From JBELHJ01 sp042091495 (GTDB lineage: Bacteria > Bacteroidota > Bacteroidia > Flavobacteriales > Flavobacteriaceae), in the NCBI GenBank assembly GCA_042091495.1, contig JBELHJ010000018.1, positions 1 through 41,683 of the forward strand: DNA of 41,683 nucleotides, in the 5' to 3' direction. A program made the translations under genes and the position numbers. How positions within the stretch are numbered: position 1 is the stretch's first letter; each line of letters begins with the position of its first letter. This document shows positions 1 to 8,420 of this stretch, piece after piece. Under the pieces are notes generated by a model. That model did not search any database. It was not told the DNA's origin and saw nothing but the letters and a program-made list of their open reading frames with translations.

Positions 1-1152
1 AGGTTTTAACAATTCATCAATGGTTTCATATGCTTGTTCGCCGAATGCATAATCCATTACCAATATAACTGGTTGATCTTCTTTTTTATTATTAACAGTT
101 ATATCAAATAACTGAACGTCAATATTTGTGCCTGAAGAATCTTTGATATAAGTCATTCCATTCTGCAACGCATATTTCTCTACTTTATTGCGTAGATTTT
201 GATTTTCTGGAATGCTTAGAACCTCATATCCTTCGTAATCTTTAAAGTCTAATTTTGATTTAGCTAAAGCAGTATCTGCGAACAAAGAGTTCATGACACT
301 ATGCATGTTCGCGCTAATAATATGAATAGGTCGGTTTAAATAGCCTTTTTGGTCCAAAACGGTCTTTATGTTATTAGCCCAAATTTCTCCATGAATATGA
401 TGCCCTAGTCGCTCTCTTAAAACCGGACTAAAAATTATGGTTCGCTTTTGATTATCTGCAATCTCGTTAATAGCCTTTTTTCCGAGCCAAAATATAATTT
501 TTAGAAATCGGTCTAGGTCGGAATCTGAGGCAAATTTTGAATAAAATTGATTGACTTCTTGAAATGTTCTTCCTAAAATGTTTGCTGTATGAGTAATTGC
601 AATCTCTCTGTCTTTTTGAGACATTTCTTTGTTATCGATAACCGCTTGTTCTAATTTAATCCAATCCCTTGTCGTGGCTTTATTGTTATTGATTAAAACA
701 TTGTTGCCTATTTTGTGGGATTCAATAAATAAAAATGTTAGATGCGTTAAAATATCGTAAATCTCAGATCTTCCCCTTGTAATTTCAATATTCATCTGCT
801 CTTTATCAATTCTGTAGCAATTCCTTCTTCTTTTTGAAGGAATTATAACTTTAAAATGCGAATCTGCAAAGCCCTCGTCTGAAGTGAGGTTTATTAATGA
901 ACATTCTTCTATTCCAATGGGTAAGCGCTCTAAGACATATAACAAGCCATCTAATTCTGCTTTCTCCTCAGCAATAGATCCATAAATTTCGGGCCTTAGC
1001 TCTAAAAGTGCCTCTCTTAATGTTTCTCCAGAAACACCCATAGGTTTATAAAACCCCCTATTGAATAAATGACGCATAGTAATATAGAGCCTTTCAATAG
1101 CTGCAGAACTCTCTTGAGCGCGTGTGCGTGTATGTGTTTTTGAACCCGACAT
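1..1152 (-). CDS. DUF6909-like conserved protein, 3' end outside the window
   Basis: An open frame of 384 codons runs from an ATG at 1152 to the window edge without a stop, so the C-terminal part is missing. The protein starts MSGSKTHTRTRAQESSAAIE and contains stretches such as RHLFNRGFYKPMGVSGE, LPIGIEECS, RLGHHIHGEIWANN and VMDYAFGEQAYETIDELL. From memory these match a conserved flavobacterial family annotated as DUF6909, whose function is not known; no signal peptide or membrane segment is seen, so it is probably cytoplasmic. A second in-frame ATG lies at 1158, but a TATATTTG promoter element at 1161-1168 ends only two bases before it, so the ATG at 1152 is preferred. The neighbouring GH3 gene lies just upstream on the same strand (stop at 1172), although this gene appears to have its own promoter. 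Confidence 0.75.
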   Translation of the reverse strand, partial: MSGSKTHTRTRAQESSAAIERLYITMRHLFNRGFYKPMGVSGETLREALLELRPEIYGSIAEEKAELDGLLYVLERLPIGIEECSLINLTSDEGFADSHFKVIIPSKRRRNCYRIDKEQMNIEITRGRSEIYDILTHLTFLFIESHKIGNNVLINNNKATTRDWIKLEQAVIDNKEMSQKDREIAITHTANILGRTFQEVNQFYSKFASDSDLDRFLKIIFWLGKKAINEIADNQKRTIIFSPVLRERLGHHIHGEIWANNIKTVLDQKGYLNRPIHIISANMHSVMNSLFADTALAKSKLDFKDYEGYEVLSIPENQNLRNKVEKYALQNGMTYIKDSSGTNIDVQLFDITVNNKKEDQPVILVMDYAFGEQAYETIDELLKP

Positions 1153-1160
1153 AATCATGA

Positions 1161-1168
1161 CAAATATA
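1161..1168 (-). promoter_or_regulatory. Promoter -7 element of the DUF6909-like gene
   Basis: Reads TATATTTG on the minus strand, an exact match to the Bacteroidota -7 consensus TAnnTTTG. The gap to the ATG at 1152 is eight bases, so the leader would be very short. No convincing -33 TTG was identified. Confidence 0.5.
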
Positions 1169-1171
1169 ATC

Positions 1172-2674
1172 TTATTTAACTATTTTGAGCTCTAAAATTT
1201 TATCAGCAATAGCTCTATCATTGGACAATCTTGGTATTTTATTTTGACCTCCTAACTTGCCGATAGCCTTCATATAAGTTTGAAATCCATGAGTTTTAAC
1301 TTTAGAGATCAATAATGGTCTTAGTACCTTACCTTTAATAAGATCAAAATAGTAAGTATTCTGTTTTTGAAGAGCTGCATCTAATTTTAAACTAAACGCC
1401 TCTAAGTTCTCTGGTGAATTATCAAATTCAACAAACCATTCATGATATGGTAGGCCAGAGTTTGGATTAATTTGAGGGGCTACTGTAAACTCATTTATCT
1501 TAATATTAGTGCCTTTAATGGCCTCTAACATCGCTTCTTCAACTTCCTTGCCAATAACGTGCTCACCAAATGCAGATATGTAATGTTTAACTCTTCCTGA
1601 AACCACAACCCTGTATGGCTCTAGAGATTTAAACATAACTGTATCTCCAATATTATATCCCCATAGACCCGCATTTGTTGAAATAATCATCAAATAATTT
1701 ACATCCAGTTTTACATCTGCAATTGTTATTCTATTTAGCTTATTATTTAAAAAATCTTCTGCCGAGATAAACTCATAAAAAATACCTGAATTTAACTGAA
1801 GCAACATACCTTCTTCAGATTGAGTGTCTTGAAATGCAAAAAAACCTTCACTCGCGGGATACAATTCTATACTGTCAATGGGCCTTCCTATTAAGCTCTC
1901 AAACTTAGCCTTGTAAGGTTCATAATTAACACCACCGTAAATAAATAACTCAAACGATTTAAATATTTCACCAACTGGTTTTTTTGTATGTTCTACCAAT
2001 TTTTCAAAATACATCTGAACCCATGAGGGGATCCCAGAGATAACTGACATGTTTTCATTTAATGTTTCTTCAACAATGGCATTTACTTTGGTTTCCCAGT
2101 CCTCAATGCAATTCGTTTCCCATGACGGCATTCTATTTCTCTGCAAATACTTTGGAACATAATGTGCAACAATTCCTGAAAGACGGCCAAGCTTAATTCC
2201 GTTTGATATATTTAAAATAGGGCTGCCTTGAAGGAAAATCATTTTACCATTAACAAAATTTGTTTTTCTTGTTTCTGCAATGTAGAGTAGTATTGCATTT
2301 CTAGCAGCCTCAATATGAGTTGGCATACTTGCCTTTGTAATAGGAATGTATTTTACTCCCGAAGTCGTCCCTGATGTCTTTGCGAAGTATATAGGTTTCC
2401 CTTCCCATAACACATTTAACTCCCCAGAAACCACTCGATCAACGTAAGGTTTAAAAGCTTCATAGTCTCTAATTGGTACTCTTTTTTTAAAATCTTCATA
2501 CGAATTTATACTTATAAAATCATGGTCATGACCAAATGCAGTTTTTGTTCCACTTGATATTAGGTTTCTAAAAACTTTTTCTTGAGTTTCAATTGGTTTT
2601 TTTGCCCACTTTCTGACTTTACTGGACACCCTTTGTGCAAAAGGCAAGGCTAATAATGATTTTATTGAGTACAT
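1172..2674 (-). CDS. GH3 family (auxin-responsive-promoter-like) adenylate-forming protein
   Basis: The 500-residue product belongs to the GH3 superfamily, whose plant members are acyl-acid-amido synthetases that adenylate a carboxylate and conjugate it to an amino acid. Visible family features are the nucleotide-binding loop AKTSGTTSGVKYIPIT near residue 100, the YPASEGFFAFQ segment near residue 275 and the WGYNIGDTV segment near residue 340. The length is normal for bacterial members. The substrate in Bacteroidota is not known, so only the adenylation chemistry can be inferred. Its ATG overlaps the stop of the M23 peptidase gene by one base (TAATG), implying co-transcription and translational coupling with an envelope enzyme. 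No signal peptide is visible. Confidence 0.85.
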   Translation of the reverse strand: MYSIKSLLALPFAQRVSSKVRKWAKKPIETQEKVFRNLISSGTKTAFGHDHDFISINSYEDFKKRVPIRDYEAFKPYVDRVVSGELNVLWEGKPIYFAKTSGTTSGVKYIPITKASMPTHIEAARNAILLYIAETRKTNFVNGKMIFLQGSPILNISNGIKLGRLSGIVAHYVPKYLQRNRMPSWETNCIEDWETKVNAIVEETLNENMSVISGIPSWVQMYFEKLVEHTKKPVGEIFKSFELFIYGGVNYEPYKAKFESLIGRPIDSIELYPASEGFFAFQDTQSEEGMLLQLNSGIFYEFISAEDFLNNKLNRITIADVKLDVNYLMIISTNAGLWGYNIGDTVMFKSLEPYRVVVSGRVKHYISAFGEHVIGKEVEEAMLEAIKGTNIKINEFTVAPQINPNSGLPYHEWFVEFDNSPENLEAFSLKLDAALQKQNTYYFDLIKGKVLRPLLISKVKTHGFQTYMKAIGKLGGQNKIPRLSNDRAIADKILELKIVK

Positions 2675-3281
2675 TATTTAAAGTCTATAAAATTTTCTGG
2701 ATTGATAGGAAAGCCATTACTCCATAGTTCAAAATGTAGATGTGGTCCTGTAGAAAACTCTCCTGTATTTCCAGCCATTGCAACAACTTCTCCAGCTTTT
2801 ACACCATCTCCTTGAGATTTGGTTAAAGAACTATTGTGCTTGTAAATAGAGAGCAATTCATTTTTATGTGCAATTACAAGAACATATCCGGTTTCTGAAG
2901 TCCATTCTGAAAAAACTACAACGCCATCTGCTGTAGCTTTTACAGGAGTGTTTTTGGTAACGGCTACATCAACTGCATAATGCTTTTCATTCAAACTGTA
3001 AGTTTGAGAAATTGTTCCGTTGACTGGAGGAAAGAGAATAAAATCATAATCATTTTCACTAACCTCAATAACATTATATTTATCCGTATCATCTACTTTT
3101 GCTCTTAATATTGAATCTTCTATACTTGCTTTTAACTCAGGGTCATTAAGTTTATTAGACTGGATTCTTATAGAATCCTTAATTAATAATTCAGGATCAA
3201 AATTTCCTTTTAGGGCATTACTAATTGACTTATAATATCTTTCATTAATTGCTAAAACATTATTAATAGAATCTGTTTTAA
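2674..3281 (-). CDS. M23 family metallopeptidase, 5' end lost in the scaffold gap
   Basis: The frame is open from the stop at 2674 up to the N run, about 200 codons, so the gene extends past the TTG at 2994 where a shorter reading would begin. The C-terminal half is a LytM/M23 domain: HYAVDVA supplies the first His and Asp zinc ligands and GPHLHFEL the HxH motif. The upstream part, rich in Asp, Asn and Lys (for example ALKGNFDPELLIKDS), is a linker before the catalytic domain. The family cleaves peptidoglycan cross-links in the periplasm, or acts as an inactive regulator; both zinc motifs are intact here. The N-terminal anchor or signal is missing in the gap. It is coupled to the GH3 gene, and tatA is divergent across the gap. 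Confidence 0.85.
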
Positions 3282-3381
3282 NNNNNNNNNNNNNNNNNNN
3301 NNNNNNNNNNNNNNNNNNNNNNNNNNNNNNNNNNNNNNNNNNNNNNNNNNNNNNNNNNNNNNNNNNNNNNNNNNNNNNNNN
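3282..3381. other. Scaffold gap (100 N)
   Basis: A run of exactly 100 N hides the start of the M23 peptidase gene and the start of tatA, which are divergent. The flanking bases do not overlap each other, so the true gap size is unknown. It must contain two N-termini and probably both promoters. Confidence 0.95.
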
Positions 3382-3548
3382 ATTTAGCTATTGGTATGCC
3401 TCAGGTTGTATTAATTGCAATTGTGGTGCTGTTGATATTTGGTGGGAAAAAAATCCCTGAATTAATGAAAGGCCTTGGAAGTGGCATTAAAGAATTTAAA
3501 GACGCAAGCAAGGAAGACAATTCCAAAAAAACAAAAAAAGAAGAATAA
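3382..3548 (+). CDS. tatA: Twin-arginine translocase subunit TatA/TatE, 5' end lost in the gap
   Basis: Fifty-four codons remain from 3384 to the TAA at 3546-3548. They encode the usual TatA arrangement: a short hydrophobic helix (VVLIAIVVLLIFGGKKIPEL), the hinge FGGKKIPEL, an amphipathic helix (MKGLGSGIKEFKDASKE) and a lysine-rich tail KKTKKEE. TatA oligomers form the channel that exports folded proteins bearing twin-arginine signals. Only the first few residues are missing, since family members have about 5-10 residues before the helix. It is divergent from the M23 gene and followed by a strong terminator at 3563-3590. TatB cannot be excluded, but the short tail favours TatA/E. Confidence 0.85.
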
Positions 3549-3562
3549 TTTGATTCATATTT

Positions 3563-3590
3563 AAAACCCCGATTAAATCGGGGTTTTTTT
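3563..3590. terminator. Bidirectional intrinsic terminator between tatA and the DUF4837 gene
   Basis: A near-perfect inverted repeat, AAAACCCCGATT and its complement around a single central A, is followed by a T run on the + strand and by a matching run on the - strand. It sits between the tatA stop and the stop of the convergent DUF4837 gene, so it can serve both. Confidence 0.85.
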
Positions 3591-4554
3591 ATGCTTTGAT
3601 TTTAATTGATTTTAAAATTGCTTCCAGTTCTAACATATACTCTCTCTTATCTAAAGACGGCGCATACAAGTATCCTTCTGCTATGAGAACCCTATTATAC
3701 TTCTTGTCATTAAAAACATACATTAAGTAAGGTCCAGACATGACATCATTTTTCATATCCCATAATCCTCTAATTTCTTTAGAAGCGACACCTGAAACGT
3801 TTAGCGTTTTAGTTTTTGGTTCATACCTATGCTCTGTTCCCATAAAAGACCCTTTAACTGGTCCAGGAATATAAATTTGTCCTATAGAGTCTCTTTTATT
3901 TACCCAAAAATCTGTTTTGTTATCAAAAGAATTCTCGACGGTATAAACTACAATATCTTTAGTTCCTGTTCTTAAATCACTTCGTAACCAAACAAAATTA
4001 TCACCTTTTTTAGCCAACCTGTATGAGCTAGGAAGTTTCATGTTAATATCAAATTTTTCTAATAAAACCGTATCATCAAAAAGAGATTGTTGTATTTGAA
4101 ATTGTCTTGTTTTTATTTCTTGAGCAATGAACGTTTCAATTATTTCGTTTTTTGAAGATTTAAGTAGCCCCAAGATCTCCTGAGTTGAAGACCCATTTAA
4201 TTCTGCTAAAACTTGTGGCCGTGCAAAGGCATTTTGCTTAATTGAAACGTAAGCAGAATCTGAGTTATTAATCTTAAGAACTAATCTGTTTTTTTTTGTG
4301 AAACCTGAAAAAACTGAATTAGGTAAATGACTAACTGTAAATAATGGTTCTGGATTAGGAAGCCCCCCTAATGACGATGAAAAAACAGATCTGATACTTT
4401 TTCCAATAATACCATCCCAATTTTGTTGGTCACATACAACCAACAAATGAGTAAGTCTCCCTGTAGACTCTGATAAAATCTTTTTGTTCTTCTTTGAATC
4501 ACTACAAGAGATAAAACTTAATACAATTAATAATAAAATACTTCTTCTAAACAT
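3589..4554 (-). CDS. DUF4837 family lipoprotein
   Basis: The 321-residue product begins with a lipoprotein signal (MFRRSILLLIVLSFISC) with the lipobox ending at Cys17, so it should be exported and lipid-anchored. The mature part contains ICDQQ-type sequence (LLVVCDQQNWDGIIGKSIR near residue 38) and a C-terminal block with GLWDMKNDVMSGPY, which I recognise as the DUF4837 family common in flavobacteria. No enzymatic residues can be assigned and the function is unknown. It lies 67 bases downstream of the lytic transglycosylase gene on the same strand, so it may be the last gene of a pgk - transglycosylase - DUF4837 run ending at the terminator at 3563-3590. Translation probably starts at 4554; the ribosome-binding site is weak. 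Confidence 0.8.
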   Translation of the reverse strand: MFRRSILLLIVLSFISCSDSKKNKKILSESTGRLTHLLVVCDQQNWDGIIGKSIRSVFSSSLGGLPNPEPLFTVSHLPNSVFSGFTKKNRLVLKINNSDSAYVSIKQNAFARPQVLAELNGSSTQEILGLLKSSKNEIIETFIAQEIKTRQFQIQQSLFDDTVLLEKFDINMKLPSSYRLAKKGDNFVWLRSDLRTGTKDIVVYTVENSFDNKTDFWVNKRDSIGQIYIPGPVKGSFMGTEHRYEPKTKTLNVSGVASKEIRGLWDMKNDVMSGPYLMYVFNDKKYNRVLIAEGYLYAPSLDKREYMLELEAILKSIKIKA

Positions 4555-4621
4555 AATTCCTATTTGCCCTTATATCACCAAAATCATACCAATTTTAAAA
4601 AAATTACCTATAATTTTTAAT

Positions 4622-5772
4622 TTAAAATGATCTTGGATAAAGAGTTAAGCGTTGTCCAATTCTTAAATTGTCTGATTTCAATCCGTTCCACTTTTTAATC
4701 TCACTTACTCTAACTCCAAATTTATTGGCAATTTTACCTAAATAATCTCCATTCCTAACAGTATATCTTACTCTAGAATCCATTTCATAATACTTAGGTA
4801 ATGGTTTTTCTCTATTATTAAAACTTTCGTTAGCAAACTGGTAAATATTTTGCTCATTATCTATGAATTTTCCTATTGATTTTAGAGGCAATCTTACATA
4901 GTAATCTCTATCTTTAATTGAAGGTATAATTTCTAATTTATATGAGGGATTTAAACGTTTTAAATCATTTTCAGAAACATTCAAAAATTCAGATATGTGA
5001 TTAAATCCAATCATTGATTTCACCTTGACTGTATCTGTTTCATAAAACCTGTATTTTGTTTTATTTTTTGAAAACCCGTGGTGTTCAGCGTATTCAAAAT
5101 AATACATAGTAGCCAGGAATGATGGTAAATAGCCTGCTGTTTCCCTGGGCAAAAATGGTCTAATATTCCAATAATTCTTATAACCTCCAGATCGCCTTAT
5201 GGCTTTTGTAACATTTCCTGGGCCTGAATTATATGCAGCTAAAGCCAAATCCCAATCTCCGAAAATTTCGTATAATTTAGATAGATACTTACAAGCTGCT
5301 TCTGAAGATTTTAAAGGATCACTTCTTTCATCAACATAGCTGCTTATTCTTAAATCATACATTTTACCTGTTCCGTACATGAATTGCCATAAACCTGTAG
5401 CACCAACCCTTGACTTTGCATTAGGCCTTAAAGCGGATTCTACAACGGCTAAGTATTTTATTTCCAATGGCATGTTATACTTGTCCAAATGCTCTTCAAA
5501 CATTGGAAAATATAAAGCACTCAATGCTATCATTTTTTCAATTAAGGGTCTATGCTTTTTTAAATATGATTTTATTACCGATTCTAACCCGGGATTATAT
5601 TCAATATTAAAAGGACTTTTACTGTCTAGNNNNNNNNNNNNNNNNNNNNNNNNNNNNNNNNNNNNNNNNNNNNNNNNNNNNNNNNNNNNNNNNNNNNNNN
5701 NNNNNNNNNNNNNNNNNNNNNNNNNNNNNAATAGAAGACAAAGGCAATAAAAAAAGAATGTCTTTTCATCAT
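4622..5772 (-). CDS. LysM-containing lytic transglycosylase (MltD type), interrupted by a scaffold gap
   Basis: The frame is open from the stop at 4622 to the N run at 5629, and beyond the gap the start MMKRHSFFIAFVFY at 5772 supplies a signal-peptide-like N-terminus. The catalytic part is a soluble lytic transglycosylase (SLT) domain: AVVESAL with the catalytic Glu, GATGLWQFM and ALAAYNSGPGNV. The C-terminus carries a LysM peptidoglycan-binding motif (VRNGDYLGKIANKFGV). These enzymes cleave the glycan strand to give 1,6-anhydroMurNAc ends in the periplasm. The gene starts 26 bases after the pgk stop, so it is probably co-transcribed with pgk. The frame across the gap cannot be checked because the N length is arbitrary. 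Confidence 0.85.
5630..5729. other. Scaffold gap (100 N)
   Basis: A run of exactly 100 N inside the N-terminal part of the lytic transglycosylase gene. The flanking sequences do not share an overlap, so some coding sequence is really absent. Confidence 0.95.
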
Positions 5773-5798
5773 TACAACCTTTTAATTTAGTTACCCAT

Positions 5799-6986
5799 TT
5801 AATCTAATATAGCTTGAATCCCTGGAAGTTTTTTCCCTTCAAGACTTTCTAGCATTGCTCCTCCACCAGTACTTACATAACTCACTTTTTCATCAAAACC
5901 AAACTGTTTAACTGCAGCAACAGAATCACCACCTCCAACTAATGAAAACGCACCATTTTTTGTTGATTCTGCTACTGAATCTCCAATAGCAATAGTCCCT
6001 TTTGAAAAACTTTCCATCTCAAAAACACCTAGGGGACCATTCCATAAAATGGTTTTACATTTCTTAATGATAAGATCAAATTTTTCTCTAGATACTGGTC
6101 CGGCATCTAAGCCTTGCCATCCACTTTCTATAGCTTTTACGTCCATTACGCGCTTTTCTGCATTATTATTAAAATCATCTGCAGCTATAACGTCTACAGG
6201 TAAATGAATTTCAACATTTTTAGATTTTGCTTGCTTTAAAATTTCAAGTGCTAGTTCTAATTTATCGTTTTCACATATTGAATCCCCTACACTACCGCCT
6301 AATGCCTTTATAAAAGTAAAAGTCATACCTCCACCAATAATTAAATGATCTATTTTATCCAAAATATTCTCAATTACAGTAATTTTTGATGATACTTTTG
6401 AACCACCAAGAATCGCTAAAACTGGCCTTTCACTTGAATTAAAAACTTTATCTATACTTTCAATTTCTTTGGCAAGAAGCTCGCCAAAACACTTTTTGTC
6501 TTTAAAAAACTGAGCCACAATTGTTGTTGAAGCATGAGCTCTGTGTGCAGTTCCAAAAGCATCATTAACATATATATCTCCCAAACGTGATAAACGCTCA
6601 GCAAAAGATAAATCGCCTTTAGTCTCTTCTTTATAAAATCTTAAATTTTCTAATAATAAAACTTGACCTGGTTTTAAATCATTTACAGCTTGTTCTGCTA
6701 ATTCTCCCACACAGTCAGAAACAAAAAGGACCTCAACTCCAATAATTTCAGAGACTTTATTTACTATGTGTTTTAAAGAATATTTATCTTCAATACCATC
6801 TGGCCTCCCCAAATGAGACATTAAAACACAACTCCCTCCCGCTTCTAAAATTTGAATAATAGTTGGTTTTGCTGAAACAATTCTTGTTGCATCTGTAACA
6901 TTAAACGATTCGTCTAAAGGAACGTTGAAATCAACTCTAATTAATGCTTTTTGGTCTTTAAGGTTGTAGTCTTTTAGTCTTTTCAT
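5799..6986 (-). CDS. pgk: Phosphoglycerate kinase
   Basis: The 395-residue product is a full-length phosphoglycerate kinase, which transfers phosphate from 1,3-bisphosphoglycerate to ADP in glycolysis (cytoplasm). Family signatures are the N-terminal RVDFNVPLDE, the substrate loop SHLGRPDG near residue 58, LLENLRFYKEE near residue 115, the AHRAHAST segment and the C-terminal nucleotide-binding GGGDSVAAVKQFG and STGGGAMLESLEGKKLPG. Length and start are standard. A TATATTTG promoter element lies at 7004-7011, giving a leader of roughly 13 bases, divergent from holB. The lytic transglycosylase gene follows closely and probably shares the transcript. Confidence 0.97.
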   Translation of the reverse strand: MKRLKDYNLKDQKALIRVDFNVPLDESFNVTDATRIVSAKPTIIQILEAGGSCVLMSHLGRPDGIEDKYSLKHIVNKVSEIIGVEVLFVSDCVGELAEQAVNDLKPGQVLLLENLRFYKEETKGDLSFAERLSRLGDIYVNDAFGTAHRAHASTTIVAQFFKDKKCFGELLAKEIESIDKVFNSSERPVLAILGGSKVSSKITVIENILDKIDHLIIGGGMTFTFIKALGGSVGDSICENDKLELALEILKQAKSKNVEIHLPVDVIAADDFNNNAEKRVMDVKAIESGWQGLDAGPVSREKFDLIIKKCKTILWNGPLGVFEMESFSKGTIAIGDSVAESTKNGAFSLVGGGDSVAAVKQFGFDEKVSYVSTGGGAMLESLEGKKLPGIQAILD

Positions 6987-7003
6987 GTCAAAAATTTAAG
7001 AAA

Positions 7004-7011
7004 CAAATATA
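7004..7011 (-). promoter_or_regulatory. Promoter -7 element of pgk
   Basis: TATATTTG on the minus strand, an exact TAnnTTTG match, 17 bases before the pgk ATG. It lies within 45 bases of the opposing holB promoter. Confidence 0.55.
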
Positions 7012-7046
7012 ATTTTTTTCGTTTTATAAATAGATTGTAATTCTGT

Positions 7047-7054
7047 TATCTTTG
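7047..7054 (+). promoter_or_regulatory. Promoter -7 element of holB, placed for a leaderless mRNA
   Basis: TATCTTTG matches TAnnTTTG exactly. Only four bases separate it from the holB ATG at 7059, so the expected transcription start falls on or next to the start codon. Confidence 0.6.
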
Positions 7055-7058
7055 CCTT

Positions 7059-8207
7059 ATGTTTTTCTCGGATATTCTATCTCAAAATCATATAAAAAAT
7101 CTTCTAACTGAGAGTGCTGACAAAGGAAGAATCCCTCATGCTCAATTATTCTTAGGAAAATCAGGCTATGGCGTATTGCCAGTAGCATTAGCCTTTAGTC
7201 AATATATATTATGCCGTAACACTGATGGTGAAAATAGAGGCGGTGAAGACCGTTGTAATATACAATGTAATCAATTTAACCATCCGGATTTACATTTTGT
7301 TTTTCCGGTTGTTAAATCCGATAAACAAAAGCATCCTGTATCTAAGCTTTTTCTCAAAGAATGGCGTGAGTTTTTAACGTTATATCCTTACGGTGATGTC
7401 AATGATTGGTATGCACATCTTAATATAACCAAAAAACAAGGTGTAATATATAAAGATGAGGCAACAGAAATTGTTAAAAGTCTCTCTTTAAAGCCGTTTG
7501 AAGGTGGACGAAAAGTTATGATTATATGGATGGCTGAAAAAATGAATCTTGATTGCTCTAACAAGTTGTTAAAGTTTATTGAAGAGCCACCAGAAGACAC
7601 TTATGTAATACTTGTTACTGAAGATGAAAATAAAATTTTGCCTACTATTAAATCACGTTGTCAAATCACACGTTTTGCCCCTTTAAATAACGAAATAATT
7701 AAAAATAGTCTTGTTCAAAATTATAAAATTGGTGCTCTAAAAGCGGAACAAATTTCAAATCAGTCAGAAGGTAGTTTTAAAATTGCTCTTCAATTGATTG
7801 GGGAAGATAATAATGAATTACAATTCGAACAATGGTTTATTAAATGGGTTCGAACAGCATTTAAGGCTAAAGGCAACAAAACATCTATTATTGACCTTAT
7901 GTCATGGAGTGATATGATTTCTAAAACTGGTAGAGAAACTCAAAAACAATTTTTGAATTATTGCCTTTTATTTTTTCGTCAGGCACTTTTTGCTAATTAT
8001 AATATTGACTCACTTGTTTATATGAAAGTTAATGATTCCAGCTTTAAGCTAGATAAATTTTCAAACTTCATACATAGTGGAAACATTTTAAACATTGCTG
8101 AGGAAATTGAAAAGGCCATATACCACATTGAAAGAAACGGTAATTCAAAAATCATTCTTTCTGACCTTTCAATTAACTTGACCAGACTTATTCATCAGTC
8201 TGCATAA
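7059..8207 (+). CDS. holB: DNA polymerase III subunit delta prime
   Basis: The 382-residue product has the N-terminal signature of the clamp-loader delta prime subunit (FSDILSQNHIKNLL, then IPHAQLFLGKSGYG). The clamp loader opens the beta clamp and places it on primed DNA. The P-loop region GKSGYGVLPVA lacks the Lys-Ser/Thr of an active Walker A motif, as expected for delta prime, which does not hydrolyse ATP. A cysteine cluster (CRNTDGENRGGEDRC, IQC) followed by HPDLH suggests the zinc module. The motif IKSRCQITRF near residue 200 corresponds to the sensor 1 SRC segment. The start is supported by the family N-terminus; the promoter sits only four bases upstream. The gene stands alone, divergent from pgk. 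Confidence 0.92.
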   Translation: MFFSDILSQNHIKNLLTESADKGRIPHAQLFLGKSGYGVLPVALAFSQYILCRNTDGENRGGEDRCNIQCNQFNHPDLHFVFPVVKSDKQKHPVSKLFLKEWREFLTLYPYGDVNDWYAHLNITKKQGVIYKDEATEIVKSLSLKPFEGGRKVMIIWMAEKMNLDCSNKLLKFIEEPPEDTYVILVTEDENKILPTIKSRCQITRFAPLNNEIIKNSLVQNYKIGALKAEQISNQSEGSFKIALQLIGEDNNELQFEQWFIKWVRTAFKAKGNKTSIIDLMSWSDMISKTGRETQKQFLNYCLLFFRQALFANYNIDSLVYMKVNDSSFKLDKFSNFIHSGNILNIAEEIEKAIYHIERNGNSKIILSDLSINLTRLIHQSA

Positions 8208-8395
8208 TTTACATTGGAATTTGATTAAGCAAATAGATCAAATTATAAACTAATGATCATAATTTTTAACCATAAATAAAAACTATAAAATTATGTTTTT
8301 ATGATAATTAAAAACTATTTAAATACAAGTAATTAAATTAGATTTAAAGGGGTTAAATTTATTTTGTAACACTAACCTAATAAGGAGTATAAAAG

Positions 8396-8413
8396 ATGTT
8401 TAAAACGCTTTAA
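8396..8413 (+). other. Five-codon open frame behind a strong Shine-Dalgarno sequence
   Basis: AAGGAG at 8382-8387 stands eight bases before an ATG at 8396, giving Met-Phe-Lys-Thr-Leu and a stop at 8411-8413. It overlaps the end of the opposing methyltransferase gene. The initiation signal is good but the peptide is minimal; it may be chance or the remnant of a deleted gene. The rest of 8208-8409 is AT-rich and shows nothing recognisable. Confidence 0.2.
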
Positions 8414-8420
8414 AACGCTT
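8401..8420. repeat. Perfect tandem 10-mer at the end of the methyltransferase gene
   Basis: TAAAACGCTT occurs twice without spacing. The copy boundary coincides with the methyltransferase stop (8410-8412), so a repeat-number change could shift the end of that protein. Confidence 0.7.

Noticed and set aside
2992..2994. TTG as the start of the M23 gene
   Set aside because: The same frame stays open for another 95 codons up to the N run, so the TTG is internal.
3282..3381. Overlap between contig ends at the first gap
   Set aside because: The flanks share no common sequence, unlike those of the third gap. The second gap (5630-5729) is the same.
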